Below the pieces are notes generated by a model that made no database searches, had not been told where the DNA came from, and was given only the letters and a program-made list of their open reading frames with translations. The translations under genes and the position numbers were made by a program. DNA of 64,000 nucleotides from Buddleja alternifolia (Eukaryota; Streptophyta; Magnoliopsida; Lamiales; Scrophulariaceae), in contig CM033408.1 of NCBI GenBank assembly GCA_019426215.1, positions 23,656,953 to 23,720,952 of the forward strand, written 5' to 3'. Positions within the stretch are counted from its first letter, which is position 1; each line of letters begins with the position of its first letter. Positions 34,451 through 46,861 of this stretch are shown here, piece after piece.

Positions 34451-37400
34451 CTAGTCATCCATCCACTGAACTCCATGTTTTGCCCAGAGATAGATGGCAT
34501 TATCTGGACCTCTACCACCCAACTCATATTGTTCTGGTACTAAGTTGTTCTTGTCCAACTCCTGCAAAACCGGATATAAAACATTCCATGCAGATGCTAC
34601 CTCGTCACTTCTCATGAACAAATGGTTATCTCCGTCTATCACATCATGGAGAAGTTGCTCGTATGAATCTGGCACCTCTATATTGTACCTAGCAGATTAA
34701 TAGACAAATACGTACATAAATCAGTGAAACAAGTTCTTTAATAGTGGTATATAGGGAAAATTGCAATATTAGTCCCATAGGATAGGTCCCCTTGCAATTT
34801 TGGCCCAACTATTTATAAACTTGTAAAATTAGACCCATATGACATATGTTTCGCATTTTTGGTTCCAATAATAATAAATGGACAGAAACCTTTAGTTTTG
34901 TCACATGTCTTCCAGGTAACCATTACTTGACTTGCGTAAAATTCATAAAAAAACCACTATATTATGAGCACAACTCACATTTTAGTAAGGTTTAAGGTCT
35001 AAGGTTGTAAAAGTTGGGGGATATTCATGCAATTTATCCTAAACTCTTAACAGCGCGTGCATGCCATGCCACTTGTGAAATTCCATTCGTTTTCTTAACA
35101 GATGAGACTAAAATAGCAAAAAAAGAAAAATCCTATGGGACTATTTTTGCAATTTTAAGAACGGGACTAAAATTACAATAGACCCGATTCGATGAGACTA
35201 ACATTGCAATTTTCCTGTAAGGAAAAAATGTTCAAAGAGATTAAATAGCTTACTTATCCTTATAAAGCAAATTCAGTTCTGAAGCGTCCAAGTAGATGCC
35301 TAATCCGGGAATTTTGTTGTTAACTCTGACCAGGATTGCTTCATCAGGTACGTCCCGTAATATCAGCTCATTATTGGTAAGATCAGTATTGTTCCCAATA
35401 TGTCCACGGTAAATATTCCCCGGAACCTGGTGAAATTGTATGCGAATTTCAACTCTGCATCACCACAGCTTGTTAGAATACATTTCTTGCTTGTTACAAG
35501 ATGAATTACATTTCTAGCACTCGAGAAAACAACAATTACTTGCTATAGTACAGAACAGCAAGGAAAACCAAGTGAACTAGCAGTTGGCTCAAATACCGAA
35601 AATTGGGATCTAGTGTAGAAATTTAATATATTGAATTAGCACAGAGTAAATACTAAAACCTTTGGGAGAAAAACATTGAACCATTTCCATTGTGGAAAGT
35701 GTATCAAAAGGCACAAAGCTTCTAACTGTATCTTTAATCCAAACGCAAAGTAGTCACCAAAAGAAAAAGGGATAAACACATGCACACACTCTCATTTATT
35801 GGGTAATTACCACGAACCCCTTAAAGTTTTGTAAATTACCAAGTCACCCCTGTTAGATCTTCATTCGAAAAATGGGAATGGAGTTTTAATCTGTATAAGT
35901 ATGAAATTGGAATATTCTTTTACTGAATGAGAAGTTATGGAAATTTCTTCTCAAGGGTGTTCGTAATTAGGGTCTCATGCATGGTATGTCTATATAATTC
36001 ACCCGAAGAAAAAAAACTGATTCATTGAGATCGATAGATAACTAAATGATCATCTAACGTAGTCTACACCTAGTTACAGGCACATTTTATACAGCAGCAC
36101 TCTTATACTTCTGTATGCAAATGGCTAAAGGTGTGAGACATCGACAAAGCAAGATAATAAATCACACCTGTGTGTGATGAGTCCCCTTCCAACTTTAATC
36201 AAAAATGGAACACCATCCCAACGTGCATTGTCAATGTATAAAGCAGCAGCGAAATATGTCGGTGTTGCTTTGCCCGATTTAGCAGTACCCTTGCTACCCG
36301 ATGCAGGTGAGCAGCATCCAACGATAACCTCACTACTTTCCAACTTCCGAATTGATCTCAAAAGTTTGACCTGGGGAAGAGATTTTTACCAACCTTGAGA
36401 AAATAATCAGAAATTGTATTTTTCTAAATGAGAATACACATATTTACATGGAAGTCATATATATATATACCTTTTTGTTTCGAACATCTTCACCTTGTAG
36501 AGTTACAGGAGGTTCCATAGCAAGCAAGGCAATGGTTTGGAATATATGGCTGTGCACAACATCGGCTATAACCCCATAGCTGTTTAAATACCTGGAGTAT
36601 TACAAATGTGATACCATTAACTGGATTTATTTGTAAGTCAACGGAACATAGATTGTAGATATAATGTAAAAGACCATTTTGTTTACCCTTCTGGGGTCTT
36701 TAGGCCTAAATCCTCAGAGAGAATGACCTGAACTTACAACACATAAAGCTCAAGGTTTAGCAAAAGAAAATGGAAAAAGAAAATGAAAAGAAAAAATAAG
36801 GTAGCGGAAAAAAACCCAAGCAACATCAAGATTCTATTGAACACATAAGTAAATTACCTGTACATTCCGGATGTAATTTCGGTTCCATAGTGGCATAAAG
36901 ACAAGGTTAGAGAATCTTAAAACAGTGAGATTTTCAATTGTGTTCCTCCCCAGAAGATGATCTATCCTGAAAATAAAGGTTATAGTGAAAATAATAGAAA
37001 TGATATCATGAATGAAAATCGAGCAAATCTACGGTTTATGGACATGCAAGTAAGATGTGGAGCACCTATATAATTGCTTCTCGTTGAACTTCAAAAGAAG
37101 AGAGTCTGTCAACTGATGAGAAGATTGTAAATCCGAACCAAAGGGCTTCTCTATTATTATACGATTCCAACCCTTCTGACTTTGAGCACCATCGGCAAGG
37201 GATGATGCAACGTCCTGCAGCGCTTCTTGGGGTACAGAAAGGTAGAATATTCTGTTAGCTCCATGTTCTCCCTGAGGTAGTACGCTCTTGAAGTCAAACA
37301 CTTATATGAAACTATTCACAAGCATAATCTGCACAATTTTCAAAATGTCATTATACCTCCACTTGTTCCATTCGAGCATGAAGCTTTGACATTCCTTCTC

Positions 37401-40400
37401 TGTTGTCATGCCCTCCATTGAGATAATACATTCTTCTCAGAAAAGCTTCCATTTTTTCATCACAATTTTGCCTGTAGATTGTATGTAAAGTGACATTTCA
37501 AGACTTGCATATTCGTCCTAGTGCAAGACAGACCTACACTCTTAAGATGTTCTATTTAAATTAGATAGTGCCTATCGATCCAGCCACTCTAGAGTATAAA
37601 GGCTTTATAATGCAAGTAAATAATAAACTTAAGTGTGAAGAACGCAAAACCTGTATTGTATAATGAAATAATATATTAGACCAATAATATGCTTTAACAA
37701 AAGCAGAGGGAAGAGCAAGAAGCAAATGACCGGTTTCACCTAGAAGAGAAAAGTTATGTGTTTCCTACTTCTGTCCACATTTTTATTAAGAGTTTGGGAT
37801 GGACCATACAAGACCAAAGCACTGGGTTCTTTCCCTCCTTCCTCAGCCACCTACCATTTTAACTGTAGTTTTAAGCACTCCAGCTTGTCCATACCCCATA
37901 TCCTTACTTCAATGGTTTCTATTACAAATTGCCCAGGAGTCACAAAGTCCTCAAGTGACAAATATATTCACCGGAAATGACACAAAACAAATCAATACGG
38001 CAAAGTTTTTCGTAGAAACATGCAATAATTCTGGGGAAATTGTGAATCCCAGATAGTGCCACAGAAATATTTTACAGCCAAACCAGACACTTTATGAGTT
38101 CTTCACATTCAGCATGACTGGATTATCAGGGTTCATGAATATTAAGTACAAGGTCACAGAAGCATTTCAGTGAAGGAACAAGCAAATCATAAGCATTTGA
38201 TAAGGGAATGGAGAAACATACTGCTGATCAATCCGACAAGTTAAAGTTGATGCTATAATGGATCTGAGGTCGTCATCAGTAATATTTTTCCTTGAATATC
38301 CGAAGATATAAACATTCTGCAGCATGAAAGCCAAATCAAGGATTCTACGTACCAGCACGAAGTATGTAAAACTGGATATTGAGGAGAACATGATTGGACT
38401 CGGGTTGCTAACGTTTAAACTTTTTAAACCTAGAATACGTTTTCCTTAGTCTCGCCATAGTTTTCATCCATACACTTTAACTATGTTCCAAATTGTCTTA
38501 ACTTTTAAGCATACAAATTCAGAATATCCCTACATATTCAAAGAAGTATACGATATGTATAACTATACCAGGGTGCTGGATACATTTTTTAACAGGTGAG
38601 AAGAAGAAAACTGTAAGCACAAATCACAAGGTTTAGAAGAAAAGGCAAAATGAAGTAGACTCACTTTTTTCCCCTAGCCTACCAAAGCCCCAAATCTTAC
38701 TATAGAAACAAATGTTTTAACTTTTTAAATGAAACACCCTTTTGATAGATTTCATGCAGCTTTTACTTTGATTAATAACACTAAAGAGGAGTGATGTTGG
38801 AGGTCAATCGTTAATAATTAAACTTAATTTTTGACTTTTCTTATTATCCCATCTACCAAAACCAGAAGTAAGATTACAACGCAAAAGACTGTTGAATAAG
38901 AACTTCCCTTTCCCCGTGAATGTGAAAATACAAATGGTAGGTATGTAGTAAAAAATATCACAATAGTATAACTAAATAAATATTATTTCCCTGCAATACT
39001 GAAAGAACATCATGCAAGAGAAAGCGTGAAAGATCAACTTACAAACGCCACCACACAGATTCAAAGCGGGATTGCATAGGAGATTAGTACAATAAAACGT
39101 ACAGTGAAAGATATAATGTCACATGGACGTACGAAAAAGAAAAATGGAAGTGAAATATAACAGCATTCAAGGCAGCTACCTCCGGAAGAAAGCCACTGTA
39201 GTACAAAGCAAACAATGCCGGAAAGATTTTCCTCCTTGCTAGTTCGCCAGTAGCCCCAATGACAGCAATACTAAGAGATGTAGGTCTACCCTGAAAAGTG
39301 ATACTCGACGTTTGAGTTTGTTGAAAATGAGAAGACTCCATCGAAGTCCCAATTTTTCTGAACTGGTCAAACTGCTTATTTGGTGAAGAATTTTCTTCAT
39401 GCCGAGTGTTGGAAGATAATGAAGATTCTGCAACAACATGAATTTCAGGGGCAAAAGACGAGTAAAAACAGGATACAAAGTTTTCTTCTGGCTGTGAATT
39501 TGATTCTTTCTCTCCATTGAATCCACAATGGTTCATCCATTGAAAAATCCTTGGTTAAATATGCTTTGAAAAAAGATTAACTTGATCTAACAGTAAAGTT
39601 AAAATTACATATTACAAAACTTCAGTCCACTGAAACCTCAAACAGTAACAAAATTCCTTGAATTGCTTATTTCTTATCATTTTAGATTCCACAAGGCAAT
39701 ATACTAAGGCATTACTACACAATCTGAAGTTGCCAGATAAAAGGTTTTCCCCTGTCATCCTATTTAGAAGGTTCATCAGACAAATGGATATATGTCTTAA
39801 CACTCCTAACTAATTCAAGTGCAAGCCTAATAGTGAGGAGTGAAAGTGCTAACCATTTGATACAACGGCTGCTGCTGACAATTCTTGGATATCTTCTCTT
39901 TGATGACGCGGATCTGAATGGTCCAGCAACTGATCTTTGTCTTCAATTTTCTGCATCTTAAATTCATTCTTCTGTTCATGTTTTCTCTTGGAATTTTGAA
40001 TGCTCAGATTTTCAAGCATCCAAAGTTTCAGACCGCATAATTTCCTGTAAATCGTCTTAGCACTTCTACAGGACACAGGACGATTGTACACAGCTAGAGA
40101 TACGAAATTTTCTGCTACCTACAATCCAGACATTATATTCAACTTGTTTAGTTAAGAGTTAATTTCCCCAGTGCGTTTCCAACTAAAATCTTTCTAGCAA
40201 TTAGATCTCCATTGCCATTTACCTTTTCACTTTATTCCATGCTGAACATAATCAAACAATGATTCCATCTCACTCATTAATCCGAAAAGCATTCCACAAT
40301 AAGTATCAAAAGGCAAATATTATCTGCTCAAAGCCTCAAAGAAGGGGGTTTTGAGTAACTATCCATTTTCTGTTCCATGGCCCACTACTTATCCTCAAAT

Positions 40401-41589
40401 ACCGCGCTTACTCTGTTTTAATTTGTTTCTCACTTCCATGACCTTAACTTACGTGCTCAAATTTCAAAAGGAGGCATTCTGGATTCATTGTGCAAATTAT
40501 CATTTAAGTGTCCAATCATGCAAAATCTTAAAATTATCTTATGAGAGTTGCCTGTCTCCTTAGATAAACTAGCTAAACATCAACAATAAGAATAGGAATA
40601 AGAATTTGGAGTGAAAGGAATATGCGACATTTTGAGCAAAAGGAGAAGCAGACAGATGCTGTTTTCAAGGAGCTGCAATTGGAACTTGGTATTAAATTTG
40701 GGGAATTAAAGCACAGGAACTTAACACATAGAGATGAAGTTTACATAGCACAAATTCTGAATGTATAGGGCTTTTGTTACTGTACAGTGGGTCTTCTTTT
40801 AGTCGTTTGTGATTGTGGTGCGGTGCGCATCAAGGCTTGATTTCTGTAATCTCCCTTGAATGTTTTGTATGAGATTTTGAGTTTGTTGGTTATAAATTTT
40901 TACAGTTACCTAAAAAAACAGAAGCCGTAGAGCTGGATCTTAAAATAGATGGAAAACACAGTGCTGATGGGTGAATAAGATATGAGGCTCTTGGTAACTT
41001 CATGGGCTGATTTTGGAACTTTCTGCCATTACACTTCATTGTTATGGTAGGTTTAAACTCAGTATTCTCACTTGACATGCTTTTGCAATTATAATATGAA
41101 GTTTTTATTAAGATTAGTCTCCTATTTCCTTAAGGATTGAAACTTTCTATTTATTTAATTGTAATCTCATGTTTAGAGGTAGTTTTCGATTCTCTTTCTC
41201 TCTCGCTTAATTCTCTGGAGATTATTCCCATCTCGAACCGGGATATTACAGATTAGTTCAGAAACTTCACACTAATCCAACAAAATCACAGAAATAAAAT
41301 CCTAATGTAAAATACCAACCCGTTTTTCGATCCAATCAGAAATAAAATCCTAATGTAAAATACCAACCAGTTTTTCAATCCAATAATTAATACAGATCAC
41401 AGCAATAAAACAAAACAAAAAAAAAAAAATGAGGCACAAGTCTACTAATCCACATAGAGAATTAATTAACTAAAAAGAAGATTGTGGAGATAAATGGTTA
41501 CATAAACATACAGGAAGACGAGCAGTTTCAGAGGCAGCCATTTCCCGATGAAAGGAGGACTGCGGTAAGGACGATGAGAATGACGCCAT
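34451..41589 (-). CDS. G6PD4: Glucose-6-phosphate 1-dehydrogenase, plastid P0/G6PD4 type, 12 coding exons
   Basis: Exons (minus): 41589-41512, 40118-39854, ~39511-39180, 38316-38222, 37471-37357, 37271-37066, 36966-36858, 36727-36687, 36591-36471, 36370-36168, 35454-35254, 34688-34451. These join in frame to about 667 residues; only the exon 2/3 acceptor is uncertain. The Ser-rich start suggests a plastid transit peptide, followed by the [14 protein letters not shown] segment characteristic of G6PD4. The nucleotide-binding loop is [10 protein letters not shown] (about 200) instead of GASGDLA. The substrate motif, normally RIDHYLGKE, reads RIDHLLGRN (364-372), so the phosphate-binding Lys is Arg; VVHSHIFQ keeps the catalytic-region His. 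Later [10 protein letters not shown] and WAKHGVQW are standard. G6PDH feeds the oxidative pentose phosphate pathway, but Arabidopsis G6PD4 is reported to lack activity and to partner G6PD1 for peroxisomal import. The substitutions seen here fit that class. Confidence 0.92.
34755..35215. mobile_element. MITE in the last intron of the G6PD4 gene
   Basis: GGAAAATTGCAATATTAGTCCCAT at the left is the inverse of ATGAGACTAACATTGCAATTTTCC at the right; in between are repeated GGGACTAAAATTACAA phrases. It lies wholly within the intron 34689-35253 and leaves both splice sites intact. Confidence 0.65.
35769..36004. mobile_element. MITE (GGGATAA...CACCC type) in an intron of the G6PD4 gene
   Basis: Starts GGGATAAACACATGCACAC and ends with the inverse of GGGTGAATTATATAGAC. 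Flanks AAAGAAAAA and GAAGAAAAA are a near-perfect 9-base duplication, as produced by Mutator-like elements. It belongs with the copies at 25300, 44220 and 50626. Confidence 0.65.
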
Positions 41590-42726
41590 TTCCGACCAAA
41601 ACTTTTTGCAGTATGTCTGCTGTGTATATATATATATATATATGTTGATCAATCAATCGTCTTCTTTTTCTTTTCATTTTTTGTTTGTGCATTTTTTGAT
41701 TCAATCAATAAGCAGGGTTTTGACTTTTGATTGGGTTTTCGAAATGTGGGGGCATTAATATTGATGATAATTGTTAGGTAATGGAGTTCAACTTCTGTTA
41801 ATATTCACCACATAAATATTAAGCCATGATAAAATATATATATTTTGGTGAACATTACACATATTTTAATATTGTGTGTGGTGAATATTCACAGAAAGTT
41901 GTACTCCCAGTACCCACCAAATATCATCCGGGCATTATCTTTGGAAAATTGGCCATACCCGAGCTTAAGGGAAACTACACCCTCTTTTGAAAAAATTCAG
42001 GAAAATATGCCTTAGTTAAATATGGGACGACAAAAGCTATCGTGTTGTATAAATAGATGTATATTATGAAATCTTGTTAAATGTTATTACAATGAATAGG
42101 AAATAAATGAGTTTGTAGACGCATGAGTAAAGAATGATATAATTAAATTGTTCGAGTGTAGACATCTGACTTAATTTATATAAATTTATAAGATATATTA
42201 TTTGTATTCGTTTTTAATTTATAAAATATATTTTTAAATGAGTCAATTATTGATAATAATTAATAGTTTGGTAAATTATTAATGTTCGTTATTTTTGAAT
42301 GTATAAAACCCAATAAATGGTTATAAAAATTTATTATAATTTCAAGTTTTAAATAAAAAAATATATTTTTTTGGCCAAACAAAAAGTATTATTGGTTATA
42401 TATAAAAGTGGTACGCAAAGTATATGTACTGAACGGTTCAATTCAAAAATACGAATCTTATTCGTTAAGTTCAGAATGCATGCAGGAAACAAATTTTTTT
42501 TTTCAAATTATATGTACGTATGTGTCGGTATAATACAAATTTTAACTAATATACTCCACTTTCGCCCCACTGATATACCTTAAAGTGCATTTTACCGCCC
42601 CCTAAACTTTGATAATTGACACAACTTTACTAATCGATGGTCAAACGTTAAACAAAAATGAGTGATTAAACTTGGTAGGTAATTCAAAAAAACTACTTAC
42701 TCTATTGTTTATATATTACGTGTTAT
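41590..42726. other. Upstream flank of the G6PD4 gene, no other gene
   Basis: Contains a TA microsatellite at about 41628-41643, within 55 bases of the start codon, then AT-rich DNA. 41790-41890 has an inverted-repeat look (GTTAATATTCACCA...ATTAAG and AATATTGTGTGTGGTGAATATTCAC). The 5' UTR start and promoter elements could not be fixed. Confidence 0.5.
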
Positions 42727-42929
42727 TTTTTTTATTTTTTTTTTGTTACAAAAAGTTTAGGTAGGATCGGCTCCGGTCACCTACCAAAGACAGGACATGT
42801 CTTCGGGACCATAGGTCGCTTACAAAGGCACTTACAGATCGCTCACCAACACAGCTCTCACGTCAGCAGAAGGAATTAAACACACAACCTTTTGAGGAGA
42901 AGTGGTCCGTCCTTACCAACTGAGCCAAC
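42727..42929 (-). mobile_element. tRNA-derived SINE (first)
   Basis: Minus strand: GTTGGCTCAGTTGGTAAGG (pol III box A) at 42929, then GGTTGTGTGTTTAATTCC (box B-like), then a body with GGTAGGTGACCGGAGCCGATCC, ending in A-rich sequence near 42727. Flanking TATTGTTTATATATTACGTG (about 42703) and the interrupted TATTGGTTATAT...TACGTGTTAT on the other side form its target duplication. The second SINE later inserted into that right copy. Confidence 0.8.
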
Positions 42930-42945
42930 TTGTATTGGTTATATT

Positions 42946-43135
42946 TATTTTTTTTGGTTTCCCACTGGGTGTCCGGGCTAACTTTCGCACACCTCGATTA
43001 ATCTCTGCTCGCTGTGCAAGGCTGCCGCTGGCCAAACATTATTTTGACAATACTGATATTGGATCCTTGGAGCACGCCAGATCGACTCTAAATTGTCCCA
43101 ATAGTAGCCTTATACCGTTGGGCCAAGAGGTTTGT
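42946..43135 (-). mobile_element. tRNA-derived SINE (second, nested in the target duplication of the first)
   Basis: Exactly flanked by TTGTATTGGTTATATT (42930-42945 and 43136-43151). Minus strand: CTTGGCCCAACGGTATAAGG (box A-like), AGAGTCGATCTGGCG (box B-like), then GTGCGAAAGTTAGCCCGGAC and an A-rich tail (AACCAAAAAAAATA). This is the standard layout of plant SINEs. Any open frame here is not a gene. Confidence 0.85.
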
Positions 43136-43151
43136 TTGTATTGGTTATATT

Positions 43152-44219
43152 ACGTGTTATGTCCTTGACATGTTTGTGCCACTTTATATTAGGGGAAACC
43201 ACACCCATTGACATATGATTTTCAAGGTTACACGTCAATTTCCTTCTTTATCAGTAAGGATTCATGAAAATAAAGCAAGCGAGAGAAAGAATATTGAAAA
43301 TAGAATCAAATATAAGTTAAACTATATGAGCTAACAAATATTCTTCTTCGATCGTATTAGATATCTTATTGTAACTTTGAGATAAAAATCATAGGAGCCC
43401 CTCCGTATAATTATAACTAATCTTAGGACTACAAAATTGTTAAAATTACCAAAATACTCTTTAAAGAACTTGGATCTGCGATAACGATACTTTCTTGTAT
43501 AATACTTAATTTTGCAAAAACTCCACAATTCCATTAAACTCACATTGATCACAAAACTAGACAACAATCTCATAATTTCGCTCTTTCACAATGATTATTC
43601 TTCTAGTCGTACAATATCTTATCACAGGTACAAGAGACCACTTGAGATAATGCACAATTTCAATTTTCTTAGGAATAACTACCTTGGTCATCATGCTTAT
43701 TGAATTTTTCGCAATCACAAGAGTCCATTATCAATCAATCAACTCTTGAATGTCATAATACATCAACTTAATGTGTTTTTAATCAATTAAAATACTGGAT
43801 TCTTCCCAAGGTAAATAGCACTCTAACTACGCTAGTATTGTGCTTCTTGCCTATTCTTCAAATATAGTATGTTTCAACTATTAAAAAGGATCCAACTAAG
43901 TGCAACGCCAATGGGACATCTAAGATGTTAACATAATTTGATATGTTCTTCCTATTATCCATATCACTTCCAATATCTGCATTCACAAATATGATAATAT
44001 TCTCTGTGCAACAAGGTGCGATATCTAAAGTACTTATGAAGTATCTAAGTAACCAGATTGTCCAATGCTTCATTCCTAAATTAGCCAAAATAAAATTGCT
44101 CAGAACTTACCATGTTTTAAAAAGGTGTTTAGAATAAAAGAAACATCGAGAGAAAGAGAGAGTGAAAAATAATGAGAGGATAGAAGTTAAAGAAGTGGAA
44201 CTACCATGTCATTAAAACA
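43152..44219. other. Intergenic, nothing recognised
   Basis: AT-rich unique-looking DNA without supported ORFs. Phrases resembling Copia pol remnants (for example ATCCAACTAAGTGCAACGCCAATG, near 43890) suggest an old, badly decayed retroelement on the minus strand, but I cannot define it. Confidence 0.3.
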
Positions 44220-44471
44220 GGGATAATTACACTCACACTCCCCTCAATAATGGAGTAATTATACAAACGTCCCCTTATTAATTGATAATTACAAATACAC
44301 CCCCTCAGGAGGTCTATCTGTAAAGTTTATAGGGGTGCAATCGTAAAAATTATTACACATAGGGGGTGCAATTGTAAGAAATCTTTAATATGAGGGTGTG
44401 TGTTTGTGATTATTAATTAGTGAGAAAAAGTTTAAGTAATTACCCTAAGGGAATGTGAGTGTAATTATCCC
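44220..44471. mobile_element. MITE with GGGATAATTA ends, TTAAAACA target duplication
   Basis: GGGATAATTACACTCACA at the left and TGTGAGTGTAATTATCCC-like at the right are inverted repeats of about 25 bases, flanked by TTAAAACA on both sides. 252 bp, no ORF. Same general family as 35769 and 50626. Confidence 0.8.
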
Positions 44472-45334
44472 TTAAAACAATTGGGAACAAACATAAGAGA
44501 ATAGAGAAGTAAGACCAGGTGAAGCTAATACATGCTATCTTACTTGAATTTTAAACGCAAAAGAAATAATGGTGATTTTTCTAGAAGAAAAAGATAAAGG
44601 TGAAACTAATTCAATAATTTCACTAAGAACATATCAACACGTGTCACTTTAAAACACATATAACTTTGCTTTTCCTCCTATAATACACTTTGTGTCACTT
44701 CCCTTAATCCTTAGTCCCCACTCAACCAATTTTTGAAAGTTTCTCAAAACAATTAATGCAGATAGAAAATCCTTTTGGATTTACTCAAATTTGTCCAACA
44801 AAACAACAAAAATTACCCTTAACTAAGAGTAATACTTTTTTTTGTTTTCACGACTTTCTCCACATTATATTGGGTATGAGATTAATCTCACTTCACGCTA
44901 TTGAGTCTGCTGCTGGCTTGAGGGGATTTGTCAATGGGGAGAGTCGAACACGCTCCCCACTTAAAAATATAGTAATGAACAAGTCATTACGTCAATCCTT
45001 CATGTTATTAAAAATAATACTTGGACATTATTAAGTACAGTCAGAAAAGATAAAAGTACAAGGTGATGGGACACGGATCCCATAATGAACAAGCATATAA
45101 GTATGAAGTAAGTCGAAACAAATTCAATTATTGTTGTGGACGTACAAATTTGTTGTATGTAAAATTTCTAGTAAAAGCATCGGGAATAAAATTAGGAATG
45201 CGCATGAATTTTAAATGAAGTTTAATTGTACTTAATTTCTGAGTTTAATTTAATGTTTATTCGTGAATTGAAGTTAATATAATGCAGTAATGACATGTTC
45301 AATCTATGCACATACTTGAGACTTTTCAAATGAT
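44472..45334. other. Intergenic, nothing recognised
   Basis: AT-rich. 44756-45034 is open on the + strand, but its translation has no recognisable domain and overlaps a piece (GCTATTGAGTCTGCTGCTGG...GTCGAACACG) that looks like a degraded repeat. Confidence 0.35.
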
Positions 45335-46788
45335 AATATTTTGGGAAAATTAGGATTAGGAAGCAGGAGGTTTTAAAATTAATAAAGACACAATAAGTTT
45401 TAACTAATTAAGAAAAATGAATTGTTAAACTTTACAAATTACTAAAGTAACAATTATGTCACATAATCTCATTTATATTATTTATCTCAATTTTCTTTTC
45501 TAAAGAATGTCGATTTTGTCTTCAACATTTTTTAGCACTACTTATGCTTCTAAAAAAATTGTATGCGAGACAAAAAAACATACTTTTTATAAGAAATTGA
45601 CAAGCTCATTTCCCCCCTCTATATCATGCAAATTTGAATTTGTTTTTACATAATAAAACCAATATCCAAATTCATACCAACTCATTGTCATACATATCAT
45701 ACATATGATGTCTATCAACCAAACAATTATATTTTGTGTCTCATTTGCAACAAATTAATAAGAAAAAAGTCTTGGAGAATTAAGTTTTGCAGATAAGCTA
45801 ATTTAAAAATTGTTGAATTCTTTAGTAGCTTTATGCAGTTAGGATATTATATCAAGCTGACTTGTAAAATAATTTTTCAACTATGAACACCAAAATCCCC
45901 ACTGAATCAATAAATCTAAAATATTTTGGGGTCCCAAGTCCCTTATACGCATAAAAAGATGAAATGGGACTAAGCAATTGATCAGTAACAAATGGGAATA
46001 TGGGATATTCCATTAAATTATTGATGATGATATTATTCATGTAAATGAAAATATAGAAAACGATCGAATGGATATGTAATTGAGCTGTTAGCACTCAATT
46101 GCTTCATTAAAATTTACATTATTTTTCTCAATTGTGTCGCTTGATATGGAAGTAAACTAACATAATTTTTTTTGAGTAGTTTAAAATTTTTTTCATAAAG
46201 AGGTTAAAGAAAAAAATTATCCAACGTGAAAGCTACTTTAATAATAAAATTTTATTTGGCACTGAAAATATATTGAACAACAAATTAAATCGACATTCTT
46301 TCAGAAAAAAATGGTAAAAGGTTATATAAATGAGATTTTCTGATAAAATTGTTACTTTAGTAATTTATAAACAATTTAAAAATTCTTTCAATTTCTTATT
46401 CCCTTAAACCTAATTTTCTCAAAAATAAAAATTCAAATTTGCATGACATAAAGAGAAGAAAAAAAACTTGTCAATTTCTTATATAAAGTATAGTTTTCTT
46501 GATTCGCTAGCAATTTTTCTCAATCAAAACAGTCAAAAAAAATATTTTGCATTAAAGATTAATAATAAAACTTTAAGTATTGTTGAATAGAGATGGAAGA
46601 AGAAATTGACATTCTTTAGAAAAGAAAATGGATAGAAGTAATATAAATGAGATTTTGTGATAAACTTGTTACTTTGTTAATTTGTAAAGTTTAGTAATCT
46701 CTTCTCCATAATTAGTTAAAACTTATTGTGTCTTTATTAATTTTAAAACTTCCTACCCCTAATCCTAATTTTCTCTAATATTTTAGGA
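45335..46788. mobile_element. Large inverted-repeat element with arms of about 200 bp and an extra inner copy
   Basis: 45335-45540 (AAAATTAGGATTAGGAAGC... TTTAACTAATTAAG... TCTAAAGAATGTCGATTT) is the inverse of 46585-46785. A second inverted module, 45570-45660, pairs with 46425-46500 (TATAAGAAATTGACAAG and ATCATGCAAATTTGAATTT). A third copy of the first module in the right-arm orientation lies at 46289-46420. No transposase is visible. It could fold as a long hairpin if transcribed. Confidence 0.7.
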
Positions 46789-46822
46789 CATTTCAGTGTT
46801 ATTATAATTTAAAGAATTCTGA

Positions 46823-46823
46823 C

Positions 46824-46860
<37 letters not shown>

Positions 46861-46861
46861 T
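46823..46861. repeat. AAT trinucleotide microsatellite
   Basis: An uninterrupted run of AAT units of about 38 bases. Confidence 0.95.

Noticed and set aside
42921..42940. Functional tRNA gene suggested by GTTGGCTCAGTTGGTAAGG on the minus strand
   Set aside because: Box A and box B are present, but there is no cloverleaf, and the sequence continues into a SINE body with an A-rich tail.
42900..43168. Short protein-coding frame with a hydrophobic start
   Set aside because: It overlaps two tRNA-derived SINEs with exact target duplications, which explain the sequence better.
43858..44100. Possible Copia pol remnant near 43890
   Set aside because: A few phrases are suggestive, but stops are frequent and no order of domains could be shown.
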